This document shows positions 11,531 to 26,500 of a DNA stretch of 64,000 nt, piece by piece; the first letter of the stretch is position 1; every line of letters begins with the position of its first letter. The notes under the pieces are model-generated. The model had not been told where the DNA came from and searched no databases. It worked only from the letters and a program-made list of their open reading frames with translations. Origin of the DNA: Rugalucina vietnamica (Eukaryota; Mollusca; Bivalvia; Lucinida; Lucinidae); assembly GCA_964017185.1 (NCBI GenBank), contig OZ024871.1:64298866-64362865 (forward strand), written 5' to 3'. A program made the translations under genes and the position numbers.

Positions 11531-14500
11531 GTAATTATAAATGTGCCACGCCATGAGAAAACCGGAATTTTGCCTATGCAAAAACAAAGGCGCAGATCAG
11601 CTTCGCAGTAACTGCGAAGCTGATCAGCGCCTTTGTTTTCGCTACTCCGATAGTACAATTTCTCTTCTTCCTAAATCTGAAATTTCAAGCTTCTAGCCAT
11701 CTTTTGTGACTGTACAGCCGGCTTTGTGTCGGACCTGGTCAGAAACCCTGAAGACCGGTTTTCTCGCATCGCAGCTCAAATAGCCTTGGTGTTGTCATAT
11801 ATGCATTAAAGAAACCATAGATTCAAAATAACTACAAAATAGTACTACACAAAAAACAAAAACAAAGAAGGTTAGTTTGTGGCAGCAACTTCTAGTAACT
11901 TTTGTGGGCCCCCGCTGAAGAAATAGATGGGCTACTTGTGCCTCCAAGCTTAGGGAGCGCGGTGGCATAGTGGTAGAGCGGTGGACTACGAATCGAGAGG
12001 TTCTGGGTTCGATCTCCACAGGCGTCATCGTGTAGACACATTAAAACCCTAAAGTACTGGTTAAACCCAGGAAGCATTGGCTCCATCCCGACATGACTGA
12101 AAATTTGTTGACCGGGACGTTAAGCCTCAGCACAAACAAAGAAAGCTTATACACTACTGACTGACCATCTGACTACTTAACTGGTTAACTGCTCTGGTCT
12201 GAACCTGCCCAGGAAACGTGGTTCAAGTCAAACTATCCATACATATAAGCCTTTGTGGCTTAGTTGGTTGGTTGTATTTGAAGCACTTGTTGGATGTTAT
12301 GAAAGCCTCATTTTGGGTATAAGTCCCATATAAAATGGAGGCAACGTCCCACAACATTTTGTTGATGAGCAGAAATAGTCAAATAATATGACTATTTTTT
12401 TTTTTATTTCAGTTTGAGCTGCTGTATATTGAAGTACTGTATACTATAAAACATAAGATAGGCATCACCATCGGGGGTCACCTGCCATTCATACAAGACC
12501 TATACCAGTATGCTCAGGAAGCATTCAGAGTCTCACCAGAGGACCATGCCAGACTGCTTGCTCAAGCTACAAAAGAGAAGGTATGAGTAACATGGATAAT
12601 GAGAAACATGGGCATGATTTCGTAATGCGGATGTTTCCATGATGTATGTTTAAAAAAAGGCTACAGCTCAGAGATGACATTCAGGTGTGTCATTTGATTT
12701 TCTAGAAATAGAAAGCCATTATCTGGGCACATCTGTTGTCTACCAGAAAAGGAAACATGAAGAATGGTGTTGTTTTTATTTTTGTCTTTTCTTTTCCTTC
12801 AAGCCTTAGAGCCAAATTTATACAGTTTTCTGCACTGTTCCTGGAATTTAATATGTGAGCCGCCTCGTGGGAAAACCAACATTGTGGTTTCCGAACAGGT
12901 CCGACACAAACCGACCTGTACAAGCACAGAAAAGAACTAGAAGCTTGAAATTTCGGATTTAAGTAGAAGAGGAATTGTACTATCCGAGTAGCGAAAACAA
13001 AGGCGCTGATCAGCTTCGCGGTTACCGCGAAGCTGATCTGCGTCTTTGTTTTCGCATATGCAGATTGTTGGTTTTCCCATGAGGCGGCTCATGGATTTCA
13101 TGATAATTTTTTGTGGACTAAACAGTTCCTTATTACTTTAAGAACATTCCAGTGGGCACCCGGTATATTTTGATGAATACTGCATTACTGTTTTGGTTCT
13201 AATTAGGGCACAGTGCGCTTAACTTTTCAAAATAAAGTTAAGGTAAAAAAATATTTTTCTAATTAGCGCACACTACAAATGAAAACAACACACAAACTGC
13301 GTATATTACCATGCCAAATGTATCAATCATTATATCATTTAAGTGTTCAGTCATTACAAAGTATAGATAAGCGGGCTAACTGTCACTCCGCTCCTCTTCG
13401 GTACCTCGTTCCATTCCCTGACAGCTTAGCATAGGTTGCATTTAAACCTATGTCGAACTGATTGCGGATTTTGTAAGCGACCTGCTTACTATTATAAATC
13501 ATATTATTTTTATTATGTATTTGTACAAGTACCAAAAATCTTCCAGTTAAAACATAAAATTTCCTAAAACATTTAAATTAACGTAGAAAAACAAACGATT
13601 ATAGACTTTGAGTCGCTAATTCTACAGTAGTCTCCCCTGATCTCTTTATAGACATCTTTGAAATTTTCCACAGAAAAATGAAGTATTTTATGATTAGGCA
13701 TACTTTAACAACTAGAATATTTATAATTTATGTCATATATGTAAGAAAAGATCTTACATAATTTAAATTAACACTGTTTTGCTGAATTTTCATTTTATAT
13801 CTCATTTCCATAGGTATGGAGAGGTTAACGGAATACCGATGGAAATATTCTGGATCCGTCTATACAAAATAGTGTTTGATCATTTAAGGTTAAGTTTTAA
13901 TGCGGTTATTATAGTATTAATTGTAAAATTGATGTAAAATACCAATATGCTAGTCAAGCAGTGTGCGCTATGTACATGTTTTATAGAAACAGCCAGGGTG
14001 TGCATTTATTAGAGCTTGTGCGCTAATTATAATGAATATGGTATATGTCTTCAGTATTTTATACTTTCTGTTTATGTTCTATCAGATGCATACCATGGCC
14101 TTTAAGAATGCTCCATAATTTTCTAGAGTTTATGGATGCAAAAAATGATCCAAAAACTAATGTGTCCAATTCTGCCTAGGTTTATTGCTAGATTATTGAA
14201 TTTTTTTTATCATAGGTACATTTGGACACTGTTTATACAGGTGATATTATTTCCACAGAATTTTTTGTAACTTTAAAAAGCTTGGATTCACTATTGCTTT
14301 GTGTAAGAGATTTAGCTTTAAGAATTTCATCAACACTGGCAGATTTCAGTGTGGTAATACTGCATGCAACTTATTCCTCAGCTCTCAATCTTGTACTTTC
14401 ATCTCGGTTCTATTCTTGTTACAATACACCGAGTGCATGATTTCCCATCTAGGCTTCCGTTATAGAACCCTGCACTAAAACATTATTGTCTCGGTTAGAT

Positions 14501-17500
14501 TAATATTCCATGTCTGAATAGGAATTAAATTGAAATTGGGACAAATTCACAAGATTTCATTATGATATATTGTGTCTGTAATCCTATTTCACAATTATAT
14601 CATTTCTCCTGAGGTTTGTTAAGTGTTGGAAATGTAGAAGCCGATGAATGCATTTCTCACAATGTCATGATACGATTTTGCATTTCTGCATGGCAAAACA
14701 TGATGTGCCTTGTAAGAAAATATGCAAGAGATTGCTTGACCAAATAAGAATATACATACGTCTTGTGCCAAACATTGAAGTCAATGATTATATTTTTTAT
14801 GGTGAAGCTACAGATATGCTGTACAATGACATACTGTAAATTTGAAAATTTTCCAGTAACTTCTGTTTCCCTAATTTTTAGCTCACCTGAGCCAAAGCCA
14901 ACGTCTGTCATCGTCCATCATTTTCACCAAGATCTTCTTTGAAACCGCTTGGCCAATCAAAGCCAAATTTTATATAATGCATTTATAGGAAGGGGTACTG
15001 AATATATATATTAATACATGTATTTAAGGATGTTCGCTGCCAATGAAAAAGTATTCAAACTTTTTTTCTAACCACTCTTTTTTGATTCCAAAATACAATA
15101 TAAGACATTTGAAAACAAAATAAATATAGGGTAGTGTGCATTTTTTCAAGCTACAGGCCTCTGAATGAGACCTCTGAGCACCATGTTTTAAATTTGATAA
15201 AATTAATTTAATTTATAATTCTTTGAAACATACCCGTCTTGAACAAAAATACACATAGAATGCTTTCAAAAGTCATAATATTTACGTAGCGCTGACAATT
15301 TTGGACCAAAAGCATAGAAAAATTTGCAACTTGGAGTGGATGACAAAATTTTACGATTCCTTTTCTAACCCTACCCCCATACTTGAAAAGTCGGAAAAAA
15401 TCAATATTTTGAAATGTACCAAACCCATATTTGTTGATTCAAACTTTTTCTTGTATTTTCACACAACATAGAACTTGGTAATATTGTTCGAATAAAAGGA
15501 AGAAATATATAGGGTAGTGAGCATATAAGAGAGAACCAACAACTTGAAAATCGCCATTTTTGGCCTTTTTTCGGCTGTTTTGTTTCTAAAAGCCCATTTC
15601 ATAAAACCACCTTAAATTTTAAAACCAGCACACCAAAGACACAAAGAATGACTTAAAATACCATGTACACACATACTGCTGCTAAAATAAACATCAAACT
15701 TGTGCAATTAATTTGAAGATGTGTAATATTCAAATTTAATCTACCCTACCCCCTAAATTTTACTGACAACTAAAATTTTCTGAAAAGTTGCAGAAAATGG
15801 GGTGAAAAAATGAAGTTTCTTAGATTGACAATTTTCATGGCTCATTCGATACATATTATCAATATGTATCCAAATATAAAATATTAGGAAAATATCTGCA
15901 ACCGTTTACGAGATATTCAAGAAAAGAAAAACCGGAAGTTCCGAAATGTCAAATGTTAGCAGCGAACATCCTTAAGAACAGCACGATACAGGAAATTATA
16001 TAAACAAACAGAATCAGTATATATACATTTATATTACCATAATATTCAAACATCTTCTTCTCTGAAACATCTTGGCCAATCAATGCAAAATTTTATATGA
16101 AGCATCTATAGGAAGGGGAATCAATGTAATAAATAATCCAGGTCACATGACCAAGATGGACGCCATGCCCATATATAGCAAAAACCCTTTAAAAATCTTC
16201 ATCTTGTGGTGGAACATTGGATTAAGTCTGTTCAGCCCGGCATGACGTAAAAAGGCCACTTTCTACTACCACTAAATATTGACCAATTTCAACGATTTTG
16301 AAACTTGGCATGAAGCATCAGGCAATGGAGCTCTACAAAGTTTGTATAAATCATGACCTTGAGATGACCTTGACCTTTTTTACAGCAAGGTTAACTTAGG
16401 CCGCCCATGCATTTGAAAGAGAAAAAAATAGGAAAATGTCATTTAATGGCAAAAAACTTGCTAGGAATAAGCAAATGGACTTAAAATTTATGTTTATGAA
16501 AATATTTTGGGCCCAGAGGGTTGTCTGCCTCTGCCCTGGGGCTATATAAATGTGTATGACCATAATATTCAAACATCTTCTCTGAAACCGCTTGGCCAAT
16601 TAAAGCCAAACTTTATGTGGCGCATTCTTAGGAAGTGTGAATGTTCAATGAAAGTTTGTATAAATGGTCATGGTCACATGACCAAGATGGCCGCCATGGC
16701 TATAAATAGCAAAAACCTTTAAAAATTTTCCCCTCCAGAACCAGAAGGCCTATGATTTTGAAACTTGGCTTGAAGCATCAGGCAATGGAGCTCTACAAAG
16801 TTTGTATAAATCATGACCCTGGGATGACCTTGACCTATTTTACGGCAAGGTCAACTTAGGTTGTTCACGCATTTGAATAGGGAAAATTGTTACAATGTCA
16901 ATTGAAGGGCAAAACTTGCAGTAAATTGGCATATGGACTGAATCTTTATGATTTAAAAAAGAAATTGACTCCAGAGGTTGCTCTGACCCTGCCCTGGGGT
17001 TATATATGTGTATATTACCATTCTAGTCAAACAGGTTTATTGGTATATATCTAAGGTCTCAGGTGAGCGTTTACAGGACCATTGGTCCTCTGGTTGTTTA
17101 GAAATACCATGAGGGATGCATGGCTCATATGGAATATTCTCTGGCACTATATATCATTTAGATTGATTTTTATATCTGTAATATGCATGGTAATGTGTGA
17201 AACTTCTGCCAAAACTGACGTTTGGAAATGGAAGCATGTTTCTGCATTTTAAATCGAGATAAATTTGACATATTTGCTGTTAAATGACAAAATATTTCCT
17301 TTTATTGACAATATTGCTGTCAATTTGGAAATACATTGCCACTATTTGGCTAAAATTTCTGTAATGCACTGAAAATAAAGATTTATTACTAGGCACATGT
17401 AACCTAATATTAGAGATGAACATGGATTTTGGTAACATAGAACAATCACCCAAGCCCACTGTGCTTATATCAATCATGATTTTGAGTTTCCAGGTTGTAC

Positions 17501-20500
17501 CAGTCCAATAGTCCAATGGCATATAAGATAGCCAAATCAGAGGTTCATGAAGCTGCTGCTTTTTTCAACATGTTCATTTTCTCTTATTCGTGTGAACTTT
17601 AATGGACACAGGGCATGCCAGGTTGCCACAAGGTTGCTGCAATGCTAAGTACACTGGTGGACTGCATAATCCTTAAGGCTGCTTAATGCTGCAAGGCTGC
17701 TGCACACTGCCATCTGCCATCTTTGTCTTGGAGCAGTCTTTATATTCGTAGGGTCCTGGGTTCGATCCCCACAAGGGTCACCGTGTTGTGTCCTTGAGCA
17801 AGACACATGTTAAAACCCAGGAAGCGATGGCTCCGTCCCGACATGACTGAAAAATTGTTGACTGGGAAGTTAAACCTCAATACAAACAAATAAACAAATA
17901 TATTTGTAGGAAACATTAATGACCACTTTGGAAGTGTATGAGGGATCATGAAAAGATCCTGCTTTTCACAGAAACTGTTTGGATCTGCATTAATTGTTTG
18001 AAAATTGTCCATGATTTGTCTTTGCTTTTGCCTGCTACTTGTTATAAAATCACAGAATGAAATTGCCACATGATAAACATGAAATAACTAACATTAACTC
18101 GTATAAGCCTGGCGTTCTTTTGGTGGGACATAGGCAAACAGAATAGCCCCATATGTGATGTCATCGAAAAATGAGATAAAAATCAAAATCACCCCTAACA
18201 CCCCTAAAAATGAAAGTGGACTCATCAAAATGATAATGATGGGAGAATCCGTTCGTCAAATATGGGTTAAAAATCTTAAGACTAAAGCTAGGTCAGACTC
18301 CTATTTTCCCCATACTTGGTCTTTATTGCCATGTAAGATGTTAACGGTAATTGCCACATCTATTGTCTGTGTTATGTCTTAGTGCGGGTGATGTCATAAA
18401 ATTGTCCGTTAAATTATTCACCGATCAGCAGATATGAGACTGTTATGTATCAATTATTTAGAGTGACTGCACACTGTGGATTTGCACTTGGCATCAACTT
18501 TGTCTCGCATGTTAACAAGTGTACCCAGACAGCTTTGAAAATTACTTTGGGGAGTTATCATTTGTAAAAGGCCTAAGTTATTGAAACATTTATGCCGTAC
18601 ATAACTATGCACTCTTAAAAGGCAATATGGGTTGGAGTCTTGGATTGGAGCTATGGAGTGGATACTAGGAGGGAAATTTTGGAGTGGAAGAAAAATGCAG
18701 TTCCGGTGGTGAAAGAACCTGTGTCAGTATTAGGGTTTTCCTGCCCTGTTTTCAAAAGACCAGAACAATGTCTTAAAGGTCCTGATCATATTAGTTTATG
18801 ATTGATAAAAGGTTTATGCAATTGTTACACGTTTTGCGCTGGCACCATTTGCACCAAGATAAATGGTATCCTCGGATTTAAGTTTTCTGTTCCACTCCGA
18901 AATTTGTTCCAAGGCTTCACTCCAAGATTCCACCCCAATACTCCACTCCATGACTCCAATCCATTAAATACATGCTGTGGCATGCATGGTATGATAGGGA
19001 AAATATACCTCAACAGAGCTGTAGGCAATTAGACACAAAATGTTACCTCATAGTGTCAACACTTCCTCTAGGTTCTGCTTGTTGTCCACCATTTTTAAGC
19101 CTTTTCAACAATAGAAGGCCTTAAATAAGCCATTAACCCATGTGACATTATTGCCCAAAAAAAATAAGTACATGTATTCAGTCCTTGTCACATGATCAAG
19201 ATAGCCGCACACCATGTATAACCTCTTTTCCTTTTCCAGATTCAAAAATCCTTTTGTGAATGATCTTGACTGAGTCTCAAACTCTAATGGGTGACCCAGG
19301 GTTGACCTTGACCTGCTTTAGATTTTTTTTTATGTTACTTATGTTTTTTTCTTCTTCTGTCATCCTGCATGCCACACTTGGGAGGTAGGGGAGCTAAGAA
19401 TTTGAGTCGAAAAATGCTGATTGATCAAAGTATTACAAGAATTATTGTGACTACTTCATAATAATTTAGTTTGTATTTACACTATCTTATCTTTCTTTCA
19501 GCCCCCCATTGTCATCCTACATGCCACAGTTCTGGAGGCCAAGAATCTTGAGGCGAAAGATGCTGATGGTAAGAATATCTTACATTTAAGATGCTTCCGA
19601 AAATATCAAAATTAGAAAAACTCTGAAAATAGTTTAAAAATGGGGGTAACTCAGTACAAGACTTTGGTTTGGTCAAATGCTTTACAGACTACAATCAACA
19701 GTTAAGGTCATATGGAGATGTTCGGGTATCCTAACCAAACTGTTCCTTAGCAAGCCTCTCAGAGGCAGATTACCGATACTTCAAGTACTTTACTTTCATT
19801 ATGGACTGGATAGACTTCATTCTGCGGGATGATATCTATCTGTACGATTACTGCTTTGATATTTTTAATGAAAGTGTTAGTCACAGGAGCATTGGAGAAA
19901 AAAATATTGTCAAATTGCAGATTTTCGAAGCCCTGAAAGCGGATCCATTAAAGAATAATATCCAATATAACTCTATCTGTTAACTTGATTATGCACCCAA
20001 CTTTGAAAAAGTTGGAAGGGCATATTGCTTTCGGCTTGTCTGTCTGTATGTCTGTCTGTTGGGTGCGTCTGTTAGTCACTTTTTAGCTCACCTGAGCCGA
20101 AGGCTTACAGGTGAGCTTATAGTATACCCATGCTCCGGTGTCCGTCCGTCATCCGTCGTCGTCGTCCGTCCGTCATCCGTAATTTCAAAGATCTTCTTCT
20201 CTGAAACCGCTTGGCCAATTAAAGCCAAACTTCATGTGGAGCATCCTTAGGAAGGAGGAACGAAAGTTTATATAAATGGTCCAGGTCACATGACCAAGAT
20301 GGCCGCCATGGCTATAAATAGCAAAAACCTTCAAAAATCTTCTTCTCTAGAACCAGTGGGCCGATTTCCACGAAACTTGGTCTGTAGCATCGGAGACGCG
20401 GGCCCATCATAGTTTATATAAATCATGACCCTAAGATGACCTTGACCTATTTTACGGCAAGGTCAACTTAGGTTGCCAATGCATTTGAATGGGAAAAAAT

Positions 20501-23500
20501 GGTAAAATGCTATTTAATGGGTAAAACTTACTGGGAATAGGCAAATGGACAGAAGATTAATGTTAATGGAAAATTTTAGCCCCTGGGGGGTTGTCTGCCC
20601 CTGCCCCAGGGCTATATACATGTATATTTCCATAATAATGAAACATCTCCCCTGAAACCGCTTGGCCAATCAAAGCCAAACTTCATATGGAGCATCCTTG
20701 GGAAGGAGGAAAGAAAGTTTATATAAATGGTCAAGGTCACATGACCAAGATGGCCGCCATGGCTATAAATAGAAAAAAAAAACTTTAAAAATCTTCTTCT
20801 CCAGAACCAGAAGGCCAATGATTTTGAAACTTGGTGTGAAGCATCAGGCAATTGAGCTCTACAAAGTTTATATAAATCATGACCATGGGATGACCTTGAC
20901 CTTTTTTACGGCAAGATCAACTTTGGTCACCCATGCATTTGAATGGGAAAAATAGGAAAATTTCATTTAATGGCAGAAAACTTGCTAGGAATGAGCAAAT
21001 GGACAGAAAACTTATGTTTATGAAAACATTTCGGGCCCAGGGGGTTGCCCCTGCCCCAGGGCTATATACATGTATATAACCATTATACATGTATTCAAAC
21101 ATCTTCTCTGAAACCGCTTGGCCAATCGAAGCCAAACTTTATGTGGAGCATAGAGGGAATGAAAGTTTGTATAAATGGTCAAAGTCACATGACCAAGATT
21201 GCCGTAGAAAAAAAAACTTTAAAAATCTTCTTCTACAGAACCAGAAGGCCTATGATTTTGAAACTTGGCATGAAGCAGCAGGCAATGGAGCTCTACAAAG
21301 TTTGTATAAATCATGACCCTGGGATGACCTTGACCTATTTTATGGCAAGGTCAACTTAGTTCACTAATGCATTCGAATGGGCAAAAATAGTAAAATGGAA
21401 TTAAATGGAGGAAACTTGCTGGGAGTATGCAGATGGACAGAAAATTTATGTTTATGGAAAAAAAATGACCCCAGGAGGTTGTCTGCCCCTGCCCTGGGGC
21501 TATATACATGTATATGACCATAATATTCAAACATCTACTTCTCTGAAACTGCTATACCAATAAAAGCCAAACTTTAAGTGGAGCATTGTTAGGAAGAGGG
21601 AATGAAAATTTATATAAAAGGTCAAGGTCACATGACCAAGATGGCTGCCATGGCTATAAATAGCAAAAACCTTTAAAAATCTTTTTTCTCCAGAACCAGA
21701 AGGCCTATGATTTTGAAACTTGGCATGAAGCATCAGGCAATAGAGCTTTGTAAAGTTTTTATAAATCATGACCCTGGGATGACCTTGACCCATTTTATGG
21801 CAAGGTCAACTTAAGTCACATATCACAGATCTCAGGTGAGCGTTTATAGGACCATTGGTCCTCTGGTTTAAACTTCTGAATGGTGCATGATAGGGATTTG
21901 AAATTTCATGTGTGTATTCCTCATGAAAAAATAGTTGACCCATATTTTTTTTCTTGTCCGAGTTATGCCCCTTTTCTGAGTTATTTCCCTTTGAAAACAA
22001 AATTTGAAAATCTTGTGTACAAGATATCTTGAAAAGTATTTAAGCTAGAACCTTCATATTTGGTATACTGGTTGGGTCTGATGAGTAGATGACCTGATTA
22101 ACTTCTGAGAACGTTCCGTCAAATTTTGACAAAAATACAGAATTTTTAAATTTTGATTGATTTTCCCACTTTTCGGTGAAATTTGAAACTTTTGAATGGT
22201 GAATGCTAGGGTTTTGAAATTTCATATACAGATTCCTCATGAAAAAATAGTTGACCCATATTTTTTTTCATGTCCAAGTTATGCCCCTTTTCTGAGTTAT
22301 GTCCCTTTGAAAACAAAATTTGAAAATCTTGTGTGCAAGCTATCTCAAAAAGTATTTGAGCTAGAGCCTTCATATCTGGTATACTGGTTGGGGCTGAGGA
22401 GTAGATGACCTGATTAACTTTTTAGAACTTTCTGTCAAATTTTGACAAAAATACAGAATTTTGAAATTTTGATTAATTTTTGCACTTTTCGGTGAAATAT
22501 GAAACTTTTGAACGGTGAATGTTAGGGTTTTGAAATTTCATATACAGATTCCTTATGAAAATATAGTTGACCCGTATTTTTGTTTATGTTCAAGTTATGT
22601 GCCTTTTTGGAGTTATGCCCCTTTTAAAACAAAATTTGATTATCTTGTGTGCAAAATATCTCAAAAAGTATTTAAGCTAGAGCCTTCATATTCGCTACAC
22701 TGGTTGGGGCACAGAAGAAGATCACTTGATTACATTTTGAAGACTTTACGTCAAATTTTGACAAAATTACTCCATTTTGAAATTTTTACTCCATTTCTAA
22801 TTTATCTGCAAAAAGCTTACATTCTGTTTCTGGATCAAGGTCAAAACAGAGGCTTCAGAAAATAAAATTTCACTTCATTCAAATGAAATAAATGAATCAT
22901 ACAAGCTGCCAGTTTAGGGACAAGCATACAGTTGGGGGCATAGTGTTTTACAAACACGCATTTCTAGTTTAACTACATGAATCCCTAGATCAAATGTTGA
23001 TTGACAGTTTTACCTACATGCAATTTGCAATTTAATGCAGAATCAACTTCAAGTAAACAAGCTGCATTCTCGGCACCAACCTCATTATATACTGTCAAAT
23101 CAAGCTTGTACTGCTTCTCAAATGAGCCGCCGCATGGGAAAACCAACAATCTGCATAGGCGAAACAAAGACGCAGATCAGCTTCGCAGTAACTGTGAAAC
23201 TGATCAGCGCCTTTGTTTTCGCTACGTGGATAGTACAATTCCTCTTCTACTTATATCCAAAGTTTCAAGCTTTTAACTCCATTCTGCAACTGTACAGGCT
23301 GGTTTATGTCGGACCTGGTCAGAACTCCAAATTGCTGGTTTTCTCATGCACAGGCTCAAATGTTTTCCTGGTTTTGTCCTTTGATTAAGCTTAATCCTGA
23401 TGAAAAATCTAACCATGCATTAAATCTGATATAACTTCAAGGCCCATATCTCATATGACCCGCATGAGCCTCATTTTGAGAAAATCGACTTAATTTGTAG

Positions 23501-26500
23501 GAAATGGATTTATGGAATGTGCAGATCTTTTTTAACTCTGCACATTTGTGGTGACTGATCAGCGTGCACATATTGTTGGATATCTTGACAACAGAGTGTT
23601 CTACAATATTCAACTTTCCTTATCAAAAATTCAAGAAGACCAATGTTTCGTGACAGTTACCGAGTGACAGGTTCTAAGGAAACTTTGCCTTATCTCATTT
23701 TAACCTGGCATCCCTTTTATGGGACATAGGCAAACAGAATAGCCCCAGATGTGACGCCGCGTTTTGCGGCGTCCCATCTGGGGCTATTCTGTTTGCTCAG
23801 AGAATTTTCATCGAAAAATTGAATAAAATTTAAAAATCACTCCTGACGCCCCTAAAATTGTCAATGGACTCGCCCGAAGGATAATAATGGGAAAATCCAT
23901 TCGTCAAATATGGGTTAAGAAAACCTGGAAAAGCACAGTTTGTGACACGCATGTGATTCAGAACTAGGCAACTCTATCATGTTATCAGTTCCCTGACAAA
24001 TTGAATCATCTGCATTTCCAAATGTCATTGAAATTGTTGCGGAGATGCTGATAAGAAATCTTTCAAAATTGACACATCTAACAAAAGAATATGTACATAT
24101 ATACATTCCATTTGGGTTGGAAAATTGTCAGTTTGAACTGCAAGATATACAAAATTAACAAATTCCATGCCTTTTCCTTTATTGTTGCTAGTCTTCTTTG
24201 GCTGCTCTGTTAAGTTGAATCAACATTTTACTACTCAAATTTCAAGAAACTTGTAGGTACACCTCAACCTGTAAAACCATGGTTCGTTGTAAAACCGTTT
24301 TGGATTTAAAACACATAATTGTTGGTTAGTTATCATGCTATATACATCTATACATTTTACTCTCATTATAACATATCAGATTGCTAAGTTAACGCAGAAA
24401 TTGACTTTTACTCCACCAAAGGTGTTATAAAGAGGTTGTAATGTATTTCAGGTTTCAGTGACCCCTACTGTATGCTGGGCATCATGCCGGGGAGCCGACA
24501 TCAAAAGGAAGAGTACAGCCCAGCAGAAAGGTCCAGCGTTGGGTCCTCGGACGATGAAAGCTCCAGCCCCTTTGAGAAGAAGGGCCACGGATTCAGGTTC
24601 TCTATGAAGAAGAAGGAGAAATCTGGGGCTGTGAGGGATCTTCTGCCAGCCAAGTATATACAGACGACGACTGTGAAGCCGAATACGCTGAACCCAGAGT
24701 GGAATGAGAGATTTAGATTGTGAGTTTAAGTTCCATTATGAAAACTCAATACCCATACAATATACAGAGAATTTTTTCAGTTGTAAAAATTTCATTGGAT
24801 TTTTTTTTTTTTTATTTTATTTTATTATTATTTTTTTTTTTGATTTTCAAAATTTTCAACCAAAAAACCTGGGATGATGATCAGAAATTGATATACTCAG
24901 TATATGAAAATAGATAGGAAGATAGTAAATCTTACATCTCTAAAAGTTCTCTGTAAATCGCATGGTCATGTTTTCATAATGTAAGCCATATATGGCAAAA
25001 TTACAAGATAAATGTTTTTCATGAAATTAGAGAGTTGAAGCACATTTAAATATTCATTTATGTACAGAGGAGAAAATATCATACTTGATTTTGTGAATTT
25101 TCTGGTTTTGAATTATCTAGTTCTTGAATTTGGGAACAAATTCACATGCTATAAAACATGTAGTATAAGGGAGGTCTTTGAATTTGCGGAGCAATGAATT
25201 TGCGAATATTGGAAAAAAATTGAGCTCGCAAACATTTCCCAATTTACATTGTTCTGCTAGTCTAGCCGAGCTAAACAACTAAACATTTTTCTTATGAAAC
25301 AAGATGGGTGCTGTATAGCTAACTTACCAGAATAGGCATCATAGAAACTCAGAGAAGATAAAAGCAACAAATTGTACAGTCAAGCTAGCAAAGTCGGATA
25401 AGACTTGGTGGACAAAATATTGTCCCCAGTCTTGCCTGCAGATTGTGTGGACTAACAGAGAAGGCAATGAAAGCTTCTTCATGATTATGATGATGTCAGT
25501 ACTGATCAGTGTCTTTGAGATGCATGTCATATCTTGTCAATTACAAATGTCCTCCATCAGTCGTTTTCTTCTCCTATGAGGTATAAAGTGCTGGAGATAA
25601 AGCGGTATATTTTATTTCTATTTACGACAGCTCCCTTGAGGAATGATGATGTTTTTATTCTGTCCGTATTAGGATATTCTTTTCTTTATTGATTACTCCA
25701 GTCCGCAGAGGACGTCTTTTTTCTTAAACCCATCAGTGACTAATTGATTGTATCATCATTATCATTTGAGCGAGTGATTTTTAAATTTTAATTATAATTG
25801 AGGAGTGATTTTTAAATTTTAATTATCATTCTTCGATGAAATTCTGCTTAGCAAACAGAATAGCTCCAGATGGGACGCCACATTCTGTGGCGTCACATCA
25901 GGAGCTATACTGTTTGCCAATGTCCCACAAAGAGAACACCAGGCTAACATGGGTTAATCCCATTTTATCATTAAATCAACCAGAATAAGCTCTAGGTGGG
26001 AGAGAACTTTCTTATTATATTTGTAACCTTTTCCAGAAGTACAAAAATGGTACAAATTTGATTTTTCCATACTTTTCATATACTGTATTTAGTTCCCTAA
26101 CATGTTTTAGCCTCTTAAGAAGCTTATTTTTTCATATGTACAAATGTTATATCTTTCATAGTTTTATCTAAGTGTCAAGTTTCCAGCTTTTACCATCAGG
26201 TCCATATAGTGTACACCCCCTTATACCCCACTTTAGTATAGCAAAATTGGGGTATGCAGGGGTATACCTAATTTTCTTATTTTTGATCCAAAACATAGAT
26301 TGTGGGTACTCGTTAGAACGGCCTGAACAGCCTCGCTGAGGCGGTTCTAACGTGTACCCACAATCAATGATTTGAGAAAATACATGTATACACACACATA
26401 TTAAACACATCAGATTTTTTCCAATAAAATTTTCAATTTTCACAGCGAAAAAATTCTATGTACAGTGGTGTTATGGCTAAAAACCCACTTTTGCACAGTT

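Noticed and set aside
14222..14440. 72-codon frame [15 protein letters not shown] as an exon
   Set aside because: No similarity to the gene family, no supporting splice sites, and position falls between exons already joined in phase.
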